From Gracilaria domingensis (Eukaryota > Rhodophyta > Florideophyceae > Gracilariales > Gracilariaceae), in the NCBI GenBank assembly GCA_022539475.1, contig VCMS01000034.1:186001-250000 (forward strand): a stretch of 64,000 nt of DNA, read 5' to 3'. The translations under genes were made by a program, and so were the position numbers. This document shows positions 32,445-43,445 of the stretch, piece after piece. How positions within the stretch are numbered: the stretch's first letter is position 1; every line of letters starts with the position of its first letter. Under the pieces are notes generated by a model, which searched no databases, had not been told where the DNA came from, and saw nothing but the letters and a program-made list of their open reading frames with translations.

Positions 32445-33470
32445 TTAAAAGAGTCTGGGCGCTTCTTCTTCCGAGACGGGTGAAGCATCATCTCGTGAGA
32501 TCGGCGTCTTTTGCCCTGCTTTGATTTGCTCACGCTGAGCATCTGATACCAACTCATCCTCCTCATATACAGACAAAGCACTTTCCTCTTCTCTTAATCT
32601 CACTTCCTCCTGTTCAAGAGTTTGTGTATCTTCACTGTCGAGGTAGGTTTGCTGTGCTTGCTTCTCAGCGGGAACGTAAAAAAGGAAAGAAAAGTCAGTC
32701 TTGAAAGAACTTGGGTTCATACCGAAGGTTTTCTCGTACGTGCATATGTAGCTATCAACTTTTTCCGCGAGAACTGTAACATCTCGAGTGGGGAAAAGCC
32801 AGAGGCCATGGTCATGGGCCCAGAGAACTGATCTCGCAGAGAATAGCAGTGGGGTGAAATAAGATTGATCGCTCACAATCTTCACCAAATGAGCGTGCAT
32901 CAACCCAGCCTCCGTCAGATCAGGTTTAACAGCGCAATGACGAATCATTTTCTGCATGAGGTCGTCTCTCCGAACAGCAATCTCTTGAACAATAAAGCGA
33001 ATTCGAAAAGGGTTGGTAGCAAGATGAACTGTTCCTGCACCCAGAGCTTGCACGAATCGCTTTGTGAACATTTGTGGTATCGACGGTCTTGGCGGTACAT
33101 TTCCCGCTCCTGAGTCGTTCGGTCCGGGGACTAAGACAAAAGTGGTTTTGTCCATTACTTCCCCGAACGCGTCTTTGACCATGGCGCCCAACTCTCGAAA
33201 GTTGTCCCACAGAGTTGAAAAATCATCTAGTTTGTGCCGAAATGGTTGGGAAACAAAATTGCCCATGACAATTAAAACAGCAGGAACAACGCCGTCTTGA
33301 ACAAAGTCTTTCCAGGTATGTCACAGTCCAGCGAGAACGCGAGAGGTATCCAAATACATGTCTGAAATGAAAGCAAAGACAGTGTCTAAGCTTTGCTCTT
33401 CAAGCTTTAGAAGATCTGAGGTCTCACAAGTTCCACCAAACAAGTTTGAATCTCCTCCAATACCCATCTG
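32445..33470 (-). pseudogene. DNA polymerase epsilon subunit B (POLE2/DPB2) fragment
   Basis: The main frame (32445-33266, 273 codons) holds the conserved calcineurin-like/OB part of the B subunit: FVLVPGPNDSGAGNVPPRPS, RIRFIVQEIAVRRDDLMQKM, HLVKIVSDQSYFTPL and the C-terminal DFSFLFYVPAEKQ. Upstream the same frame continues (SNLFGGTC, DTVFAFISDMYLDTSRVLAGL) across one TGA at 33321-33323. The N-terminal third of the protein is missing; the coding signal fades above 33470. An unusual acidic tail extends the C-terminus. In cells this subunit is part of the leading-strand polymerase. The truncation and stop, and its place between MULE ends, make it a captured pseudogene copy. Confidence 0.7.
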
Positions 33471-36254
33471 GAAGCTGCTATTGCTGCCAGATCTGTATCT
33501 TTCTACTGACGTCTTTGGGCTCTTCTTGTTCTTCTCTGCGACGAAGACTGTAGTTGCCACCGTCGCAGTGGTAGCGGTCGCAGCGGTAACTACCGCTGCT
33601 GCAACTGCTGCTCCCTCTCGTGGCGCCGCCCATGGAGCCGCCCGTGTCGCATCCCGGGGCACCGTTTGTAGTGCTGTACGTGGTTCTGTATTTCACGCGG
33701 CATGTGGCGCTCCATGAGGCGATGTCGGCATTGCGATATGTTTCGGTGGGTATTGCGGCGTGCCATACTGCTGAGGAGTGCACGGTGGGGCGTGAACTGG
33801 TTTCCGTCGTGAATAGAGCTGATATGGCGGTGGGTGTTGTGCAAAACCCAGCGATGGGGAAAGACACACAAGGGCGGTTCAGACCCTTTCTCAAGAGGTG
33901 AGCACAGCAGTAGAGCGCTCCCACAGGTGCGACACGGCAATGCCGGGTGTAAGACCGGGGTCGACCCTTCCCAAGCAGCGGAGGGAGCGGGAGGCGAAGA
34001 AGACGCGTAAGGCGGTAGAGATCACGACACAAATCGGGCAGTGACGTCAGTATGGCGGACGACAGCACTCACGGGAGTGGCGACGACGTTCGTTAGCGGT
34101 ACAGAGCGGCGCGCGCGGAAACCAGAGGACGGTAGACACTGGCATGCATACACGCAATACCTGTGCACAGGGGTCAAAAGAACACACGAACACACAAAGG
34201 TAGACGCGCAAGAGCAGTAGTGTTGTGTAGAATGCCGCGAGGCGGATGATGAACCCTGCACAAGGTGTCGGCTCTCCGGGAGGAAGATATCGGTCACCAA
34301 GGGTGAAACATCAGAGCCGAACACTCGGTTGGTTTGTTTACTTCCCCGACAATGCGTGCAGCTCAACCTACTAAGTAGTATAGAGTGCCAACCCACTGTC
34401 AAGCGGTGTAGCGAAAATATCTAAAATAAATATCTAAAATACTCCAACTAATGGGTGTAAACTTCCCACAAGTGTATGACTAACCAGCAATGCTGTGCAC
34501 ACCTCCTGGATCCAATCCAGTGTATAATCCGCCCGAGAATGGGTCTTCCGCCTCACTTCATAATTTGCGGTACCATCTCCCGCATCGGCGGCGTATGCTA
34601 TGACTCGCAACAGCGGTGAAGTGACCGCTAAAGCGTTGCACCACAGTGAGCTTATTTTATGAGGGCTGTTTGAAGAAGTTAGAGCATGGGAAGTATTGAT
34701 CTGCTGTCGGGTGGCAATGTAGGCCAGAGAAAGCATGTGACTCGATGACGGACTATACGACGGCGACGGGGACGGCCACAGTCACACGGGATTGGGCAAG
34801 CGTGGGCAAGCTTTCGAGTATCGGCATCTTACATATCTCAATCGCTGCCGCTGAACAACGATGTTGTCTCGCATCACTGATGATTCTCGACTTCGGTTTC
34901 TAGACCGTATGTTGTCTGACTCTATGTGCAAGTTGTTCTGTAAATGCACGATCGGTGAACCATGTCCACTGTTGTCTACATGGCTTGGAATTGTTTCAAA
35001 TGATGTTTCATCGTCGACATCTAATATAAAATTATGCAGTTTTCATGCAACCATAATTATAAGCGTAACTTGTGGAGAGGGTAGCAAATTGCCGACCAAA
35101 AGATGCCAAACCGACAGACCAATATTCCAAATGCCTGCTCCACTACAGTCTTACAAGACGAAAAATACGCGTTAAACGAATCTTTAAGCCCACTTCAATA
35201 TTTTCCAGAATATGGTTTCAACACTCTGTACTCATTTGGGTAAGCTTCCTCAGCAGCAACAACAGCTCAATTAGGGAGCTGGGATCCTTCGAGAAGCTCA
35301 GACAGTTTTGTAGGGGCAAACGCAGTAGAGTCATGTGTCCCCCCAGAGTGCGTTGCTGAAACAAAGCAGAATCTATAGTCTGCTTGTGCTGCACCCTGAA
35401 CGGGCATAGCGAAGAATCTTTTCCGATAAAGTACTTCTTAGAATCTTTTACATCGCTTAGTTTTGGCTTAGTTATCTCGATCGCAATTACATCGAGTGTT
35501 GCAAGTGTAACAAAGATTAGAGATAGCCGCAGTTGAAAAATGATATTGGCCTTCTGTGTGCATTCACCGTGGGTCGTAGGAAATCGAAATTTGGGTAGTA
35601 ACATATCTAAGGCACACAAAGTTTCTTCAAGCAAGCTCTAAACTGTGCTTGAAGCTATCCTATACGACCATCCTACGTTCAAATAGCTGGCTCCAGCCAT
35701 TATACGAAGTGCAACAAACTACATTATTTCGACGTTGATTGCTGTTGAAGCCTGGTTATGGTGTCGCTGTGAGCGTATTAGCGATAGTTGTAGCGTGTCG
35801 GCCAGAAGACAAAATTTTGTCTTTGTCATGCGGTACATCCGGCAAAAGTGCTCAGCTAAAATAATTTTGATATGATGTGTGACGTTGAATATAGGTCGCG
35901 GAAGCACAGTACGGAAAAGTAATAAACAGTGCGTTTCATTCTGGAAAGCAAAAAGCAGATGCGCGAGCAACAACCGCTTACAATTTGGCGCATGCTGTTT
36001 CAGTATGCTTCGCAATATGTAAGGTCTACACAAGGCACGGCAAAGAAGGGCGCGGTTGCCAAGGTTTGCCATGTTAAGGCAACGTCGCGCGTTCGAGACT
36101 GCTCTGGTAGCCTACGAGTGCATGCATCCCTACTGGTGGTAGAGATGCATGCACTTGGACAGAATTCTGGGTTGTGTCTTTACACCGCACGCAATGTTTA
36201 CGGAAACCATACAACCGACCCCTTACAGATCGGGCAGCGTTCACTACTTTCCAA
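33471..36254. other. Transposon interior, no supported gene
   Basis: Several frames of 100-190 codons in different registers overlap each other and lack recognisable motifs. Alanine-coding low complexity lies near 33540-33620. I see no RNA gene or array. Confidence 0.35.
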
Positions 36255-36410
36255 TTTTTCATTTCGTAAACTCCTGGAACGCCCCTAAATGCGTTACGCC
36301 GGAAGGCGGAGGATCCTCTGAAATTTGTTACATAAAAGTAGAGGTTCTCAGGCATTTATCGTACGTTCCTCACAGGGCGTAGTTTCTCCCAAGGCCGTCA
36401 CGAACAAAAT
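36255..36410 (-). repeat. MULE terminal inverted repeat, right copy
   Basis: Inverted imperfect match to 22185-22300 (ggatcctctgaaatttgt, gtacgttcctcac) and, further in, to 28515-28560. It ends the transposon territory just before the SETD3-like host gene. Confidence 0.6.
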
Positions 36411-36575
36411 ATCAAACTTCGAGACTTTTGAGTTTTCTAAACTAAAAACTATAATTTAATTTGTAGTTTGAATCCTGTAAGGAGGTACGAGATCTGAGTA
36501 CAATGCATGATCAGCACCGGCCCGGATGTTCGCTCATACCTGCGGTACGTCGGGACTGAAGAGTATCATCGTACA

Positions 36576-38129
36576 TTAGGCGCAGCAATGGCAACGATTA
36601 ACATCTTCAACTTCGACCGCATCTTCGTGTTCGTAGTCTGGATTCTCTAGAATTTCTAAATCGGTTTCAAGCAACTTCTTCTCACTCAGAAGCAACTGAC
36701 GTACTTCAAGCGTCATGTCCTTACACTTATTCTCTTGCCCATCGCCGACATGCTCAAGAAATGTGTATAGCTCTAGTTTCCCTCGTACAACCGCCGCAAC
36801 CATTCTTCTCGCATTCACTTCGGCATCAGCGTCAACAGCTGCACGCTCGGGCAAGTGGGCGCCCCTTTTCAGCCAATCCGTGAGCGCAGCTTTGTCCATA
36901 GAAACCACTCGTGCCACTGCCAACGCCTCCGCCACAATTCCCCTCCCTATCACCACGTTACATACCCATCCATTGTTGCTTTCTTGTTCCTCAGATCCTG
37001 TTTCCACAGTATCCATCTCCACATCGATGCCCATCTTTGCCAATGCTCGCGCTTTCAACGGAGCGAGGAGCTCTTCTCGAGATATCTTCAGTGATACCGG
37101 CAGAGTGTCGTACGCATTGTCAGGCTGAACGAATCCTGAAAACAAGAGCAGTTTGACATTCGGCCTTGCACCATAAAAGATAGTTATGGGTTCACCAACG
37201 TCAAATGTCCTCATCGCCCGGCATTCTACGGTAACGCTGGTATGCACCTGAACTTGCGTGGTGAAATGTCCGGGTTCGTGATTGCAGAGGTCCCAGAGCG
37301 GAACAAGTGCCAGTGTCGGGGGGTCTGTAGATGGTAAAGCATTCTGCCGAGTCATAACAACCGACAGGGCCCAGACGAAGTTACGAAACGTTAGAACTCG
37401 GAGGGAAAGTACTGGCGCTTTCTGTGATGACAGAATGCGGTAGATGTAAGTGTAGTTTCTAACTTGGGCTCGAAGTGAGTTTACCGCAGCATCACAGGCG
37501 TGCGATGGCCGCAGCGAGAGAAAGTGCTGTGGCGTAAAGTTGGCGAATGGAGTGGTAAAAGTGCTCGGAAGAATTTCGATGTACGGCCTAAAACGGCTTT
37601 TGGGGTTAGCAGCCTCGTACATGAGATACAGTGCCAACGATAATGAAGGCATTGTTGCTAGAGCGGGCATGACGGCTTCCATTGCCTTGATTGGGGAACT
37701 CGTTGCTGTAAGAATAGTCGATGAGGGAACGGACATAAGAAGTTCGTCCTTCTTGATCGCACGAGTGGCAAGTAGAGTAACATCGTTCGTTTCAGAGCCT
37801 GGAGTGAAGTCAATTCGGAACGGTGAATCATCAAGGCAAACGCCGTTAGATGCCAACCAAGTTGTGAAATTTGCAAAACTTTCTGCGGTCCTGTTGGGAA
37901 TCAAACACTCTTCTTCTGCCTTTTGCAACTTTCCAAGCTTCGTTAGCATTTCCTCAAGCTCACTTAACAGGGCACTCTCGTTTTCGGCCGCCCATCTGTT
38001 GTGGTTTTCGACGAAACGCTGAAGCGAATCAACCACGTTCAGTATCGCAGGGGAGGGTTTGTATGGTTTTGGTTGCGTAGTTGACTTTTTTCGACTGCGA
38101 GTCTTGGAACGAGCCTTCGGATTGGGCAT
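36576..38129 (-). CDS. SETD3-like SET-domain protein methyltransferase
   Basis: 517 residues, single exon, start ATG at 38129. The N-terminus is basic (possible nuclear signal). Next comes a split SET domain as in the SETD3/Rubisco-LSMT group: IKKDELLMSVPSS, the long helical insert (SLSLALYLMYEAANPKSRFRPY, a typical 'FW.PYI..LP' region), ALVPLWDLCNHEPGHFTT with the catalytic NH, and VGEPITIFYGARPNVKLLLFSGF with the closing Tyr. A Rubis-subs-bind-like helical C-terminus follows and ends in CHCCA. SETD3 methylates actin histidine; LSMT methylates Rubisco or aldolase lysines. The PLWDLCNH wording is closer to SETD3. No frame damage. Confidence 0.7.
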   Translation of the reverse strand: MPNPKARSKTRSRKKSTTQPKPYKPSPAILNVVDSLQRFVENHNRWAAENESALLSELEEMLTKLGKLQKAEEECLIPNRTAESFANFTTWLASNGVCLDDSPFRIDFTPGSETNDVTLLATRAIKKDELLMSVPSSTILTATSSPIKAMEAVMPALATMPSLSLALYLMYEAANPKSRFRPYIEILPSTFTTPFANFTPQHFLSLRPSHACDAAVNSLRAQVRNYTYIYRILSSQKAPVLSLRVLTFRNFVWALSVVMTRQNALPSTDPPTLALVPLWDLCNHEPGHFTTQVQVHTSVTVECRAMRTFDVGEPITIFYGARPNVKLLLFSGFVQPDNAYDTLPVSLKISREELLAPLKARALAKMGIDVEMDTVETGSEEQESNNGWVCNVVIGRGIVAEALAVARVVSMDKAALTDWLKRGAHLPERAAVDADAEVNARRMVAAVVRGKLELYTFLEHVGDGQENKCKDMTLEVRQLLLSEKKLLETDLEILENPDYEHEDAVEVEDVNRCHCCA

Positions 38130-38390
38130 GCTGTGATGAGTATGATCTTAATCAATGTGAAGCAACAGCTGCGCTCAAGTCCAAACGGACGTAGACACGT
38201 AATATATGACCGGTTGGGGCAAGCTTGTAGGATTTTTCAACCGCTTCGAAAGAAGGATATGTGCCACAAGATTGCAGCAGAGAATGGAGAGACAATATGT
38301 TGATGCACAGTGCAGTGGGAACTTCAAATAAGGCGAGAGAGAGTACCGGCAAGAACAATGCGGGTCCAGACGGAAAACAGAGTGGGAAGC

Positions 38391-39191
38391 TCATCGACCG
38401 TGTCTATGAGCAACATCAAGACGTGGACCTGAGAGGCGGAATTTCATTGACTGATCACTTTTTGCAAGATTCGATCCGGTAGCCTTTTTCAATTGGTTCC
38501 AAACTCCAAAATCAGGCGATGTGTATGCATCAGGTAGACACCAATATGCAAGCATAGGAGCCGCATCAAGATCAAGGTTGGATTGGAAGCCTAGTTGATG
38601 GCAGGGATGGAAGACTAGATTGGCGATGGTTTGTATCTTAACAAACAAACCATAATCCATCTAGCCGTCCCACGCGGGCAGTAAGGATATCCTTGGTAGA
38701 ATTGTAAGGATACTATCTTACCCTTTGTATGAAGGTACACGTAGAAGCATACCTTGTAATCTTTTTTTACCTCTTCGTAGAATAGCAAGCTTTCGTCTTC
38801 TCCTCTTATTTTGTGTACCCTTCGTACACGTACAACACACTTTGTCACAGTGCTCGCGTCTTGGAAAACGTCGAAGAATCCCTCCATGACCTAGTTTTGA
38901 TGTGTTGAGATTTGTGAAGCTTTAGATCCAATGGGGGATACAAAATAGATTTCGGATACTACGGGGACCGTCATACATACCTTCCTGCCGATGGTATCCT
39001 TTATCCAGAGTTCTATTTGATGGGGCTTGTCCAAACCACCGCAACTCGTGCCAACTCAGTGGCTTACGCGAGTTTGCATGTTTTGAGTTTCTAGTACGCT
39101 GCATGGTTCTCCCAAAACGCTTCTGCTTCTGGATGTCATAAACATGTAATTCCACTCTGATGCGAGAGACAAATGTGTTTTTAAAGTTCAT
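38391..39191 (-). CDS. Possible multi-exon hypothetical gene
   Basis: Three coding-like blocks on the minus strand: 39191-38970, 38887-38752 and 38660-38391. Blocks two and three join in phase across a GT-AG intron (donor AAG|GTATGC, acceptor ggctag|ATG), giving EEVKKDYK-MDYGLFVK. Block one ends at a strong AAG|GTATGT donor, but I could not find an acceptor that keeps phase with block two. Readable segments include WHELRWFGQAPSNRTLD and AAPMLAYWCLPDAYTSPDF. No family recognised. Confidence 0.3.
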
Positions 39192-41421
39192 TAAATGTAT
39201 GACAATGGAGACACTATGGCCTTCAACTCATGTGAAAAACGAGCACGTGAAAGGCAACTACCCTAAGCTGCTCTGCTCTATTTCTAAAGATAAGGGATTT
39301 ACAAGGGTGCAGGGGTACTTCACAGGATTAGCAAACGGTTGCCGTTCTTAACCTTGCGCCATTTTCATCATGATGGTCTCGATAACGCTTCCAGGAAGAG
39401 CAACACTTCCGTGCAAAGTTGCTAGATAGATGCTTCGAGAAATCAATCCATTCGGTTTCCTAAAATTTACCCTATACTTCAACGACAAGGCACGCACACG
39501 GGCTAATGTAGGACTAGTTTCCAGAAAGAACGGCGAAGCACGGTGCTTCGCGGTTCTCAGGTAATGTACAACATGTGCTCACCAGAGACCTATTTTGTAG
39601 GAGGTTCGGCTTCTCGAATAACGTATTCGTCATGTACGGCATTGCTGCGTTTTAATCCAGTCCCAATGTAAGACTCGAGCCCCTTAGGAGACCGACGAGA
39701 TTGTCTTCTTTCCTTAGCTTTCGTAGTTTTCTTTGAACCCCTTACAGCTTTGTTTCCCATTATTGAACTGTTTTGATTTCTGCGATCTGACCTCTTTGGT
39801 GTATCCAAGAATTCAGGTTAAGAGTCACGAGCAATGAGTTGGACGGGAGCCGTTCACAACACCGTAAGTACTCGAAAAAGAAGCGAGAGATTATCGAAAG
39901 CTGAGGAGGTTGAGCTGAGTAGCAACAAAAGCGCTTTCCAGGTTTGCAGAGGAGTGAGTGAGAGAGAGAGAGGGAGAGAGAGAGGATAGAGAGAGAAGTG
40001 AGCTGAGATATGGAACATTGTCGGCGTTCAGGTGGCATGAAGCCTTGCGTTATTTATAATGGTTTCTTCGCGAGTACTCATCGAAGGCTTTCGACTCATA
40101 TTCCATTTCATGGTGGCGCTGTGATGGCAAGATAGTAATAGTGACAAGGATTATACCGAGGAAGGACAAAATATTATGCGCAAGACTCTTCGATCGCTTC
40201 GTATCTTGCAACAGAGGTGAACAAATGCATCATTTTGGAGGAGGGCGATGAAAGACAATCTTATAGGAATCCTTGTTGTATGCTTTGTAGCTCTTCGGGT
40301 GAGATCCATCAATGGTTTTGCATGGCTTACGGTCAGAGCGGATGATCTCCCTGGTGGAAATACGTTCGTCTTGAAAAACCTCACATATATTGCTTATCTC
40401 ATAGTGCTTCATATATACATATCTATGAATACCTTGTTCTTGTTGCCAGTCATTGTAGCGTTTATCCGTTTGATAGCGAAGGATATCCTGCAAAGGATAA
40501 CTTTATATGAATCTCAATAATGCTTCAAAGTCCTTGCAACTTACAATCCCTCTAATTATGTTTAGAACCAGTTGCGGTACAGTTTGATCTCCAATCGACC
40601 AATAGTAGGAGAAAGTTCTCACAAGAGAAATAATATTTCTCAGGAGAGCGAGAATGAGAGGTCATGGAAAACGCATTCTGAGGCTTTTGAGAGGCTCAAA
40701 ACGATCAGGGAGAAGGTCCTTACGCACCGTGAAGCATTTTTCACGCTGTATCGAAGACGGGGCTTTGCTCTGCTTTCATGTTGTAGTATCTATATCATAC
40801 TGCCGGAAGATTTGGGATTCCAAATTCTTGAGACCGTGATGTTCATGGCAACATTCTTGGTGATTGGTATAGTGAGGGGACAAGGACGACTTGATTAGTA
40901 TGTTGCAGCAAATTGGTCCTTGGCGATAGACAACGAATCTTTGAGGACAATGGACTCTCACGGAATAGGGGCAAAGAAGCTCTCTGGGTTCTTTGTCACG
41001 ATGTACAGCTGGTTGTTTGGAGAGGTTTGGATACCTTTCCCTTAGGGCGAGCCCTCTTTCATTAAGAAGGCCAAAATCTCTTCCTGGTTCACACCTATAC
41101 AAATGCACACCTACGCAAATACAGATATCGTATTTCCCGTTCTCGCCTCTATGTCTCTCTATGTATCTACAGCAGATATCTGTCCTTGTTTCCTTGACCA
41201 AAGATAACTCAACTGCCTTTTCTGGTATCCATTTGTAGGTCTTGGCTGGCCGAGATCGCAAAATATGACCATACTTGCTCGAGTGTGACACAGTCCTTTT
41301 GAAAACGAGCGGAAAGTATGCCTTCATCCTGTACGGATCCAGACTTGGGTCAAATACATCACACGTCCTCAGATTTCTTTTTCGAGCCGTAACCTTACTA
41401 GTAAGGTCCCTCCCGCTCTAG
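39192..41421. other. Gene-poor stretch
   Basis: Nothing convincing. A (ga)n-rich microsatellite-like segment lies near 39955-39995. A short basic ORF (39590-39760, minus) and a 183-codon minus frame (40776-41327) lack recognisable motifs and are left uncalled. Confidence 0.35.
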
Positions 41422-42080
41422 CTAACAATCTCTGCATAACTCTCGTTTCAAACATCTGTTGGGGTCTGCATCACGAGGTTTGCAGTATGATATTGTCATG
41501 CCATGCATTTGGGCGCAAATGTGAGATGCCATTACGTGTAACATAAGCAGCCTCAACAACAATGGTTCGTCATCTCGCCTCGATGTGTATGCCTCGAGCT
41601 CAATGGCACTGTCCATCCAAAAGTCCAAAGCGGCATTCCTGCAGTTATGATAGAGCACGGTAGTATCTCTACAGATAAAAGAAGGTAGAGTTATCCCTGC
41701 TACCCACTCCCGGTTATATCCCACACATCTTCTTCTTTCTTGCGGTTCACGCTTTTGAGCAACGTGGCATTGCACTCACGATAACCAAGACCCCTATTAG
41801 GAGCAAGAAGTGTGATGGCGATCATGATACGATGACTGTCCTCCTTTTCTGCAACCACGTAAGTTAGATCGTTGTTGATGAGAAGTCCAGAGCGATGTTC
41901 TCTCCTTGTAGGAAATGAAGACTTCCAATTCCAAGGAAGAACTACTGGCCCCGACGTGTTCGGTGTCCTTTTCAGACGTACAAAAGGAAGAACTGCGACG
42001 CTGTGCTTCGTTCGCCTTATTTGGACATGGATACCATTCCGGTGTAGAGAGGAGCAATGAAAATATGAAAAGAACCACAA
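41422..42080 (-). CDS. Hypothetical two-exon gene
   Basis: Two minus-strand blocks (42080-41708 and 41670-41422) can be joined by a short intron (donor GG|GTAGCAG, acceptor tttatctgtag|AG). They encode IMIAITLLAPNRGLGYRECN and LDFWMDSAIELEAYTSRRDD. The start region could also be read in another frame with a signal-peptide-like N-terminus (VLFIFSLLL). No family is recognised. Confidence 0.3.
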
Positions 42081-43445
42081 AGAGGATTATCTCCGCATTT
42101 TCTTGACGTCCCCCTATCTTGACGTCCCCCTAATCAGATCCGCAATTGTTCATTTTGTGTTGAACAGGCTGCAGTCCCTAACGTAGAGCATAATGAAACC
42201 ATTTCTACGCGTCGTTTTTCTCTTTCTCGTAATCTCCGATGACACTTCGCTTGCATTTCATGTGCGAAATTATCTTCGAGCACTAAAAAAATGTTCGGAG
42301 AGGAATCCATTATTGCATAAAAGTCTCCATGACTCTACTCAACAGTCTCATGAGTTCGAAGTATCACATTGTGCTCTTGTTCACGTAGCATTTTAGGCTT
42401 CGCTCTAGAACAAGTCCTGGAGCAAGCCTACACAAGTAATATGTGTCTGTCACCTCTTTGGAAGTGACAAATCTGTGGAGCCAAGATGGAACAAATAAAC
42501 GCTCTTAACTTCTCCTTCAGAGCTCTAATTCAGCCCAATGTCTTGCTCCCTTGATGTTCACGGGCTGAGACTGGAGTAGGGCAAAAGTGTTCTGCAACAT
42601 TAGTGTAAAAATCACAGGTGTTGGCTTGTAAGGATACCAACGGTACCGCGTTGTCGTTCTCCGTCGACGTTTGAAGAAGATATTCAAACCCCCCTTAATT
42701 CTAGTGGAGCACGGCGAGAGGCACCCCTGGAAGCGTGGTGCGGGTGGTATGACAAGGTTTTGCAAAACGTTAATACTGCTTAGGCTAGCCCTCTTGTCAC
42801 CTGCCATTAGAATTCATCAATCAACAAAACTTATACTTCAACGTGAACACTTCCATCTGAATTCAAGTTCTTTTGACTGGAAGCCGCCAAGATATGCCTC
42901 AACGTACCAAAGAGCTCCAGTATCGCTTCTATGATGGTATGCATACATATCCTTCTTCAGAATTGCCAACTATCCTCTTTACGACAACAGGAAAACACTT
43001 CTTCAGAGTACCTTCCCAAAAAAAGCATAACTTTGTATTCTGTCTATCCTGTCGGTACGGCGGATGCACGAAGAATACCTTATCTCGTTAACACGATGGA
43101 GCTGCTGAACAGGAAAGTCATTCGCAGCAAAACAGCAGTCATTAGCCATCAATGACTTTAGGAGAGAAAAACTCAAGTCAATTCGTATGAGAGCACGACA
43201 TGTTGTTATGCATTACGGATAGGTTGTCCAGTGGGGGACTTTCAAGCAGGCCAAAGGAGGTTAACGCATGAGTGCTGCGATGGATGTAGCGGCCATTACG
43301 AAACAGTGCAGGACAAGTACTCCTTTTGTTCGTTCGTTCTACTGGGTTCATTTCCTGTATCGCAGTTGCATGATAACTGAACTCGTAAGAAAGCATGAAT
43401 CAACAGCTATTGAGACCTCAAAGGTTGTACAAACCACAGAACTTG
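42081..43445. other. Intergenic, no gene seen
   Basis: Short frames only, including a 67-codon plus ORF with a hydrophobic start at 42193 that may be chance. Confidence 0.35.

Noticed and set aside
39590-39760. Small basic ORF that looked histone-like (KKTTKAKERRQSRRSPKG)
   Set aside because: Only basic composition is shared; no histone-fold residues follow.
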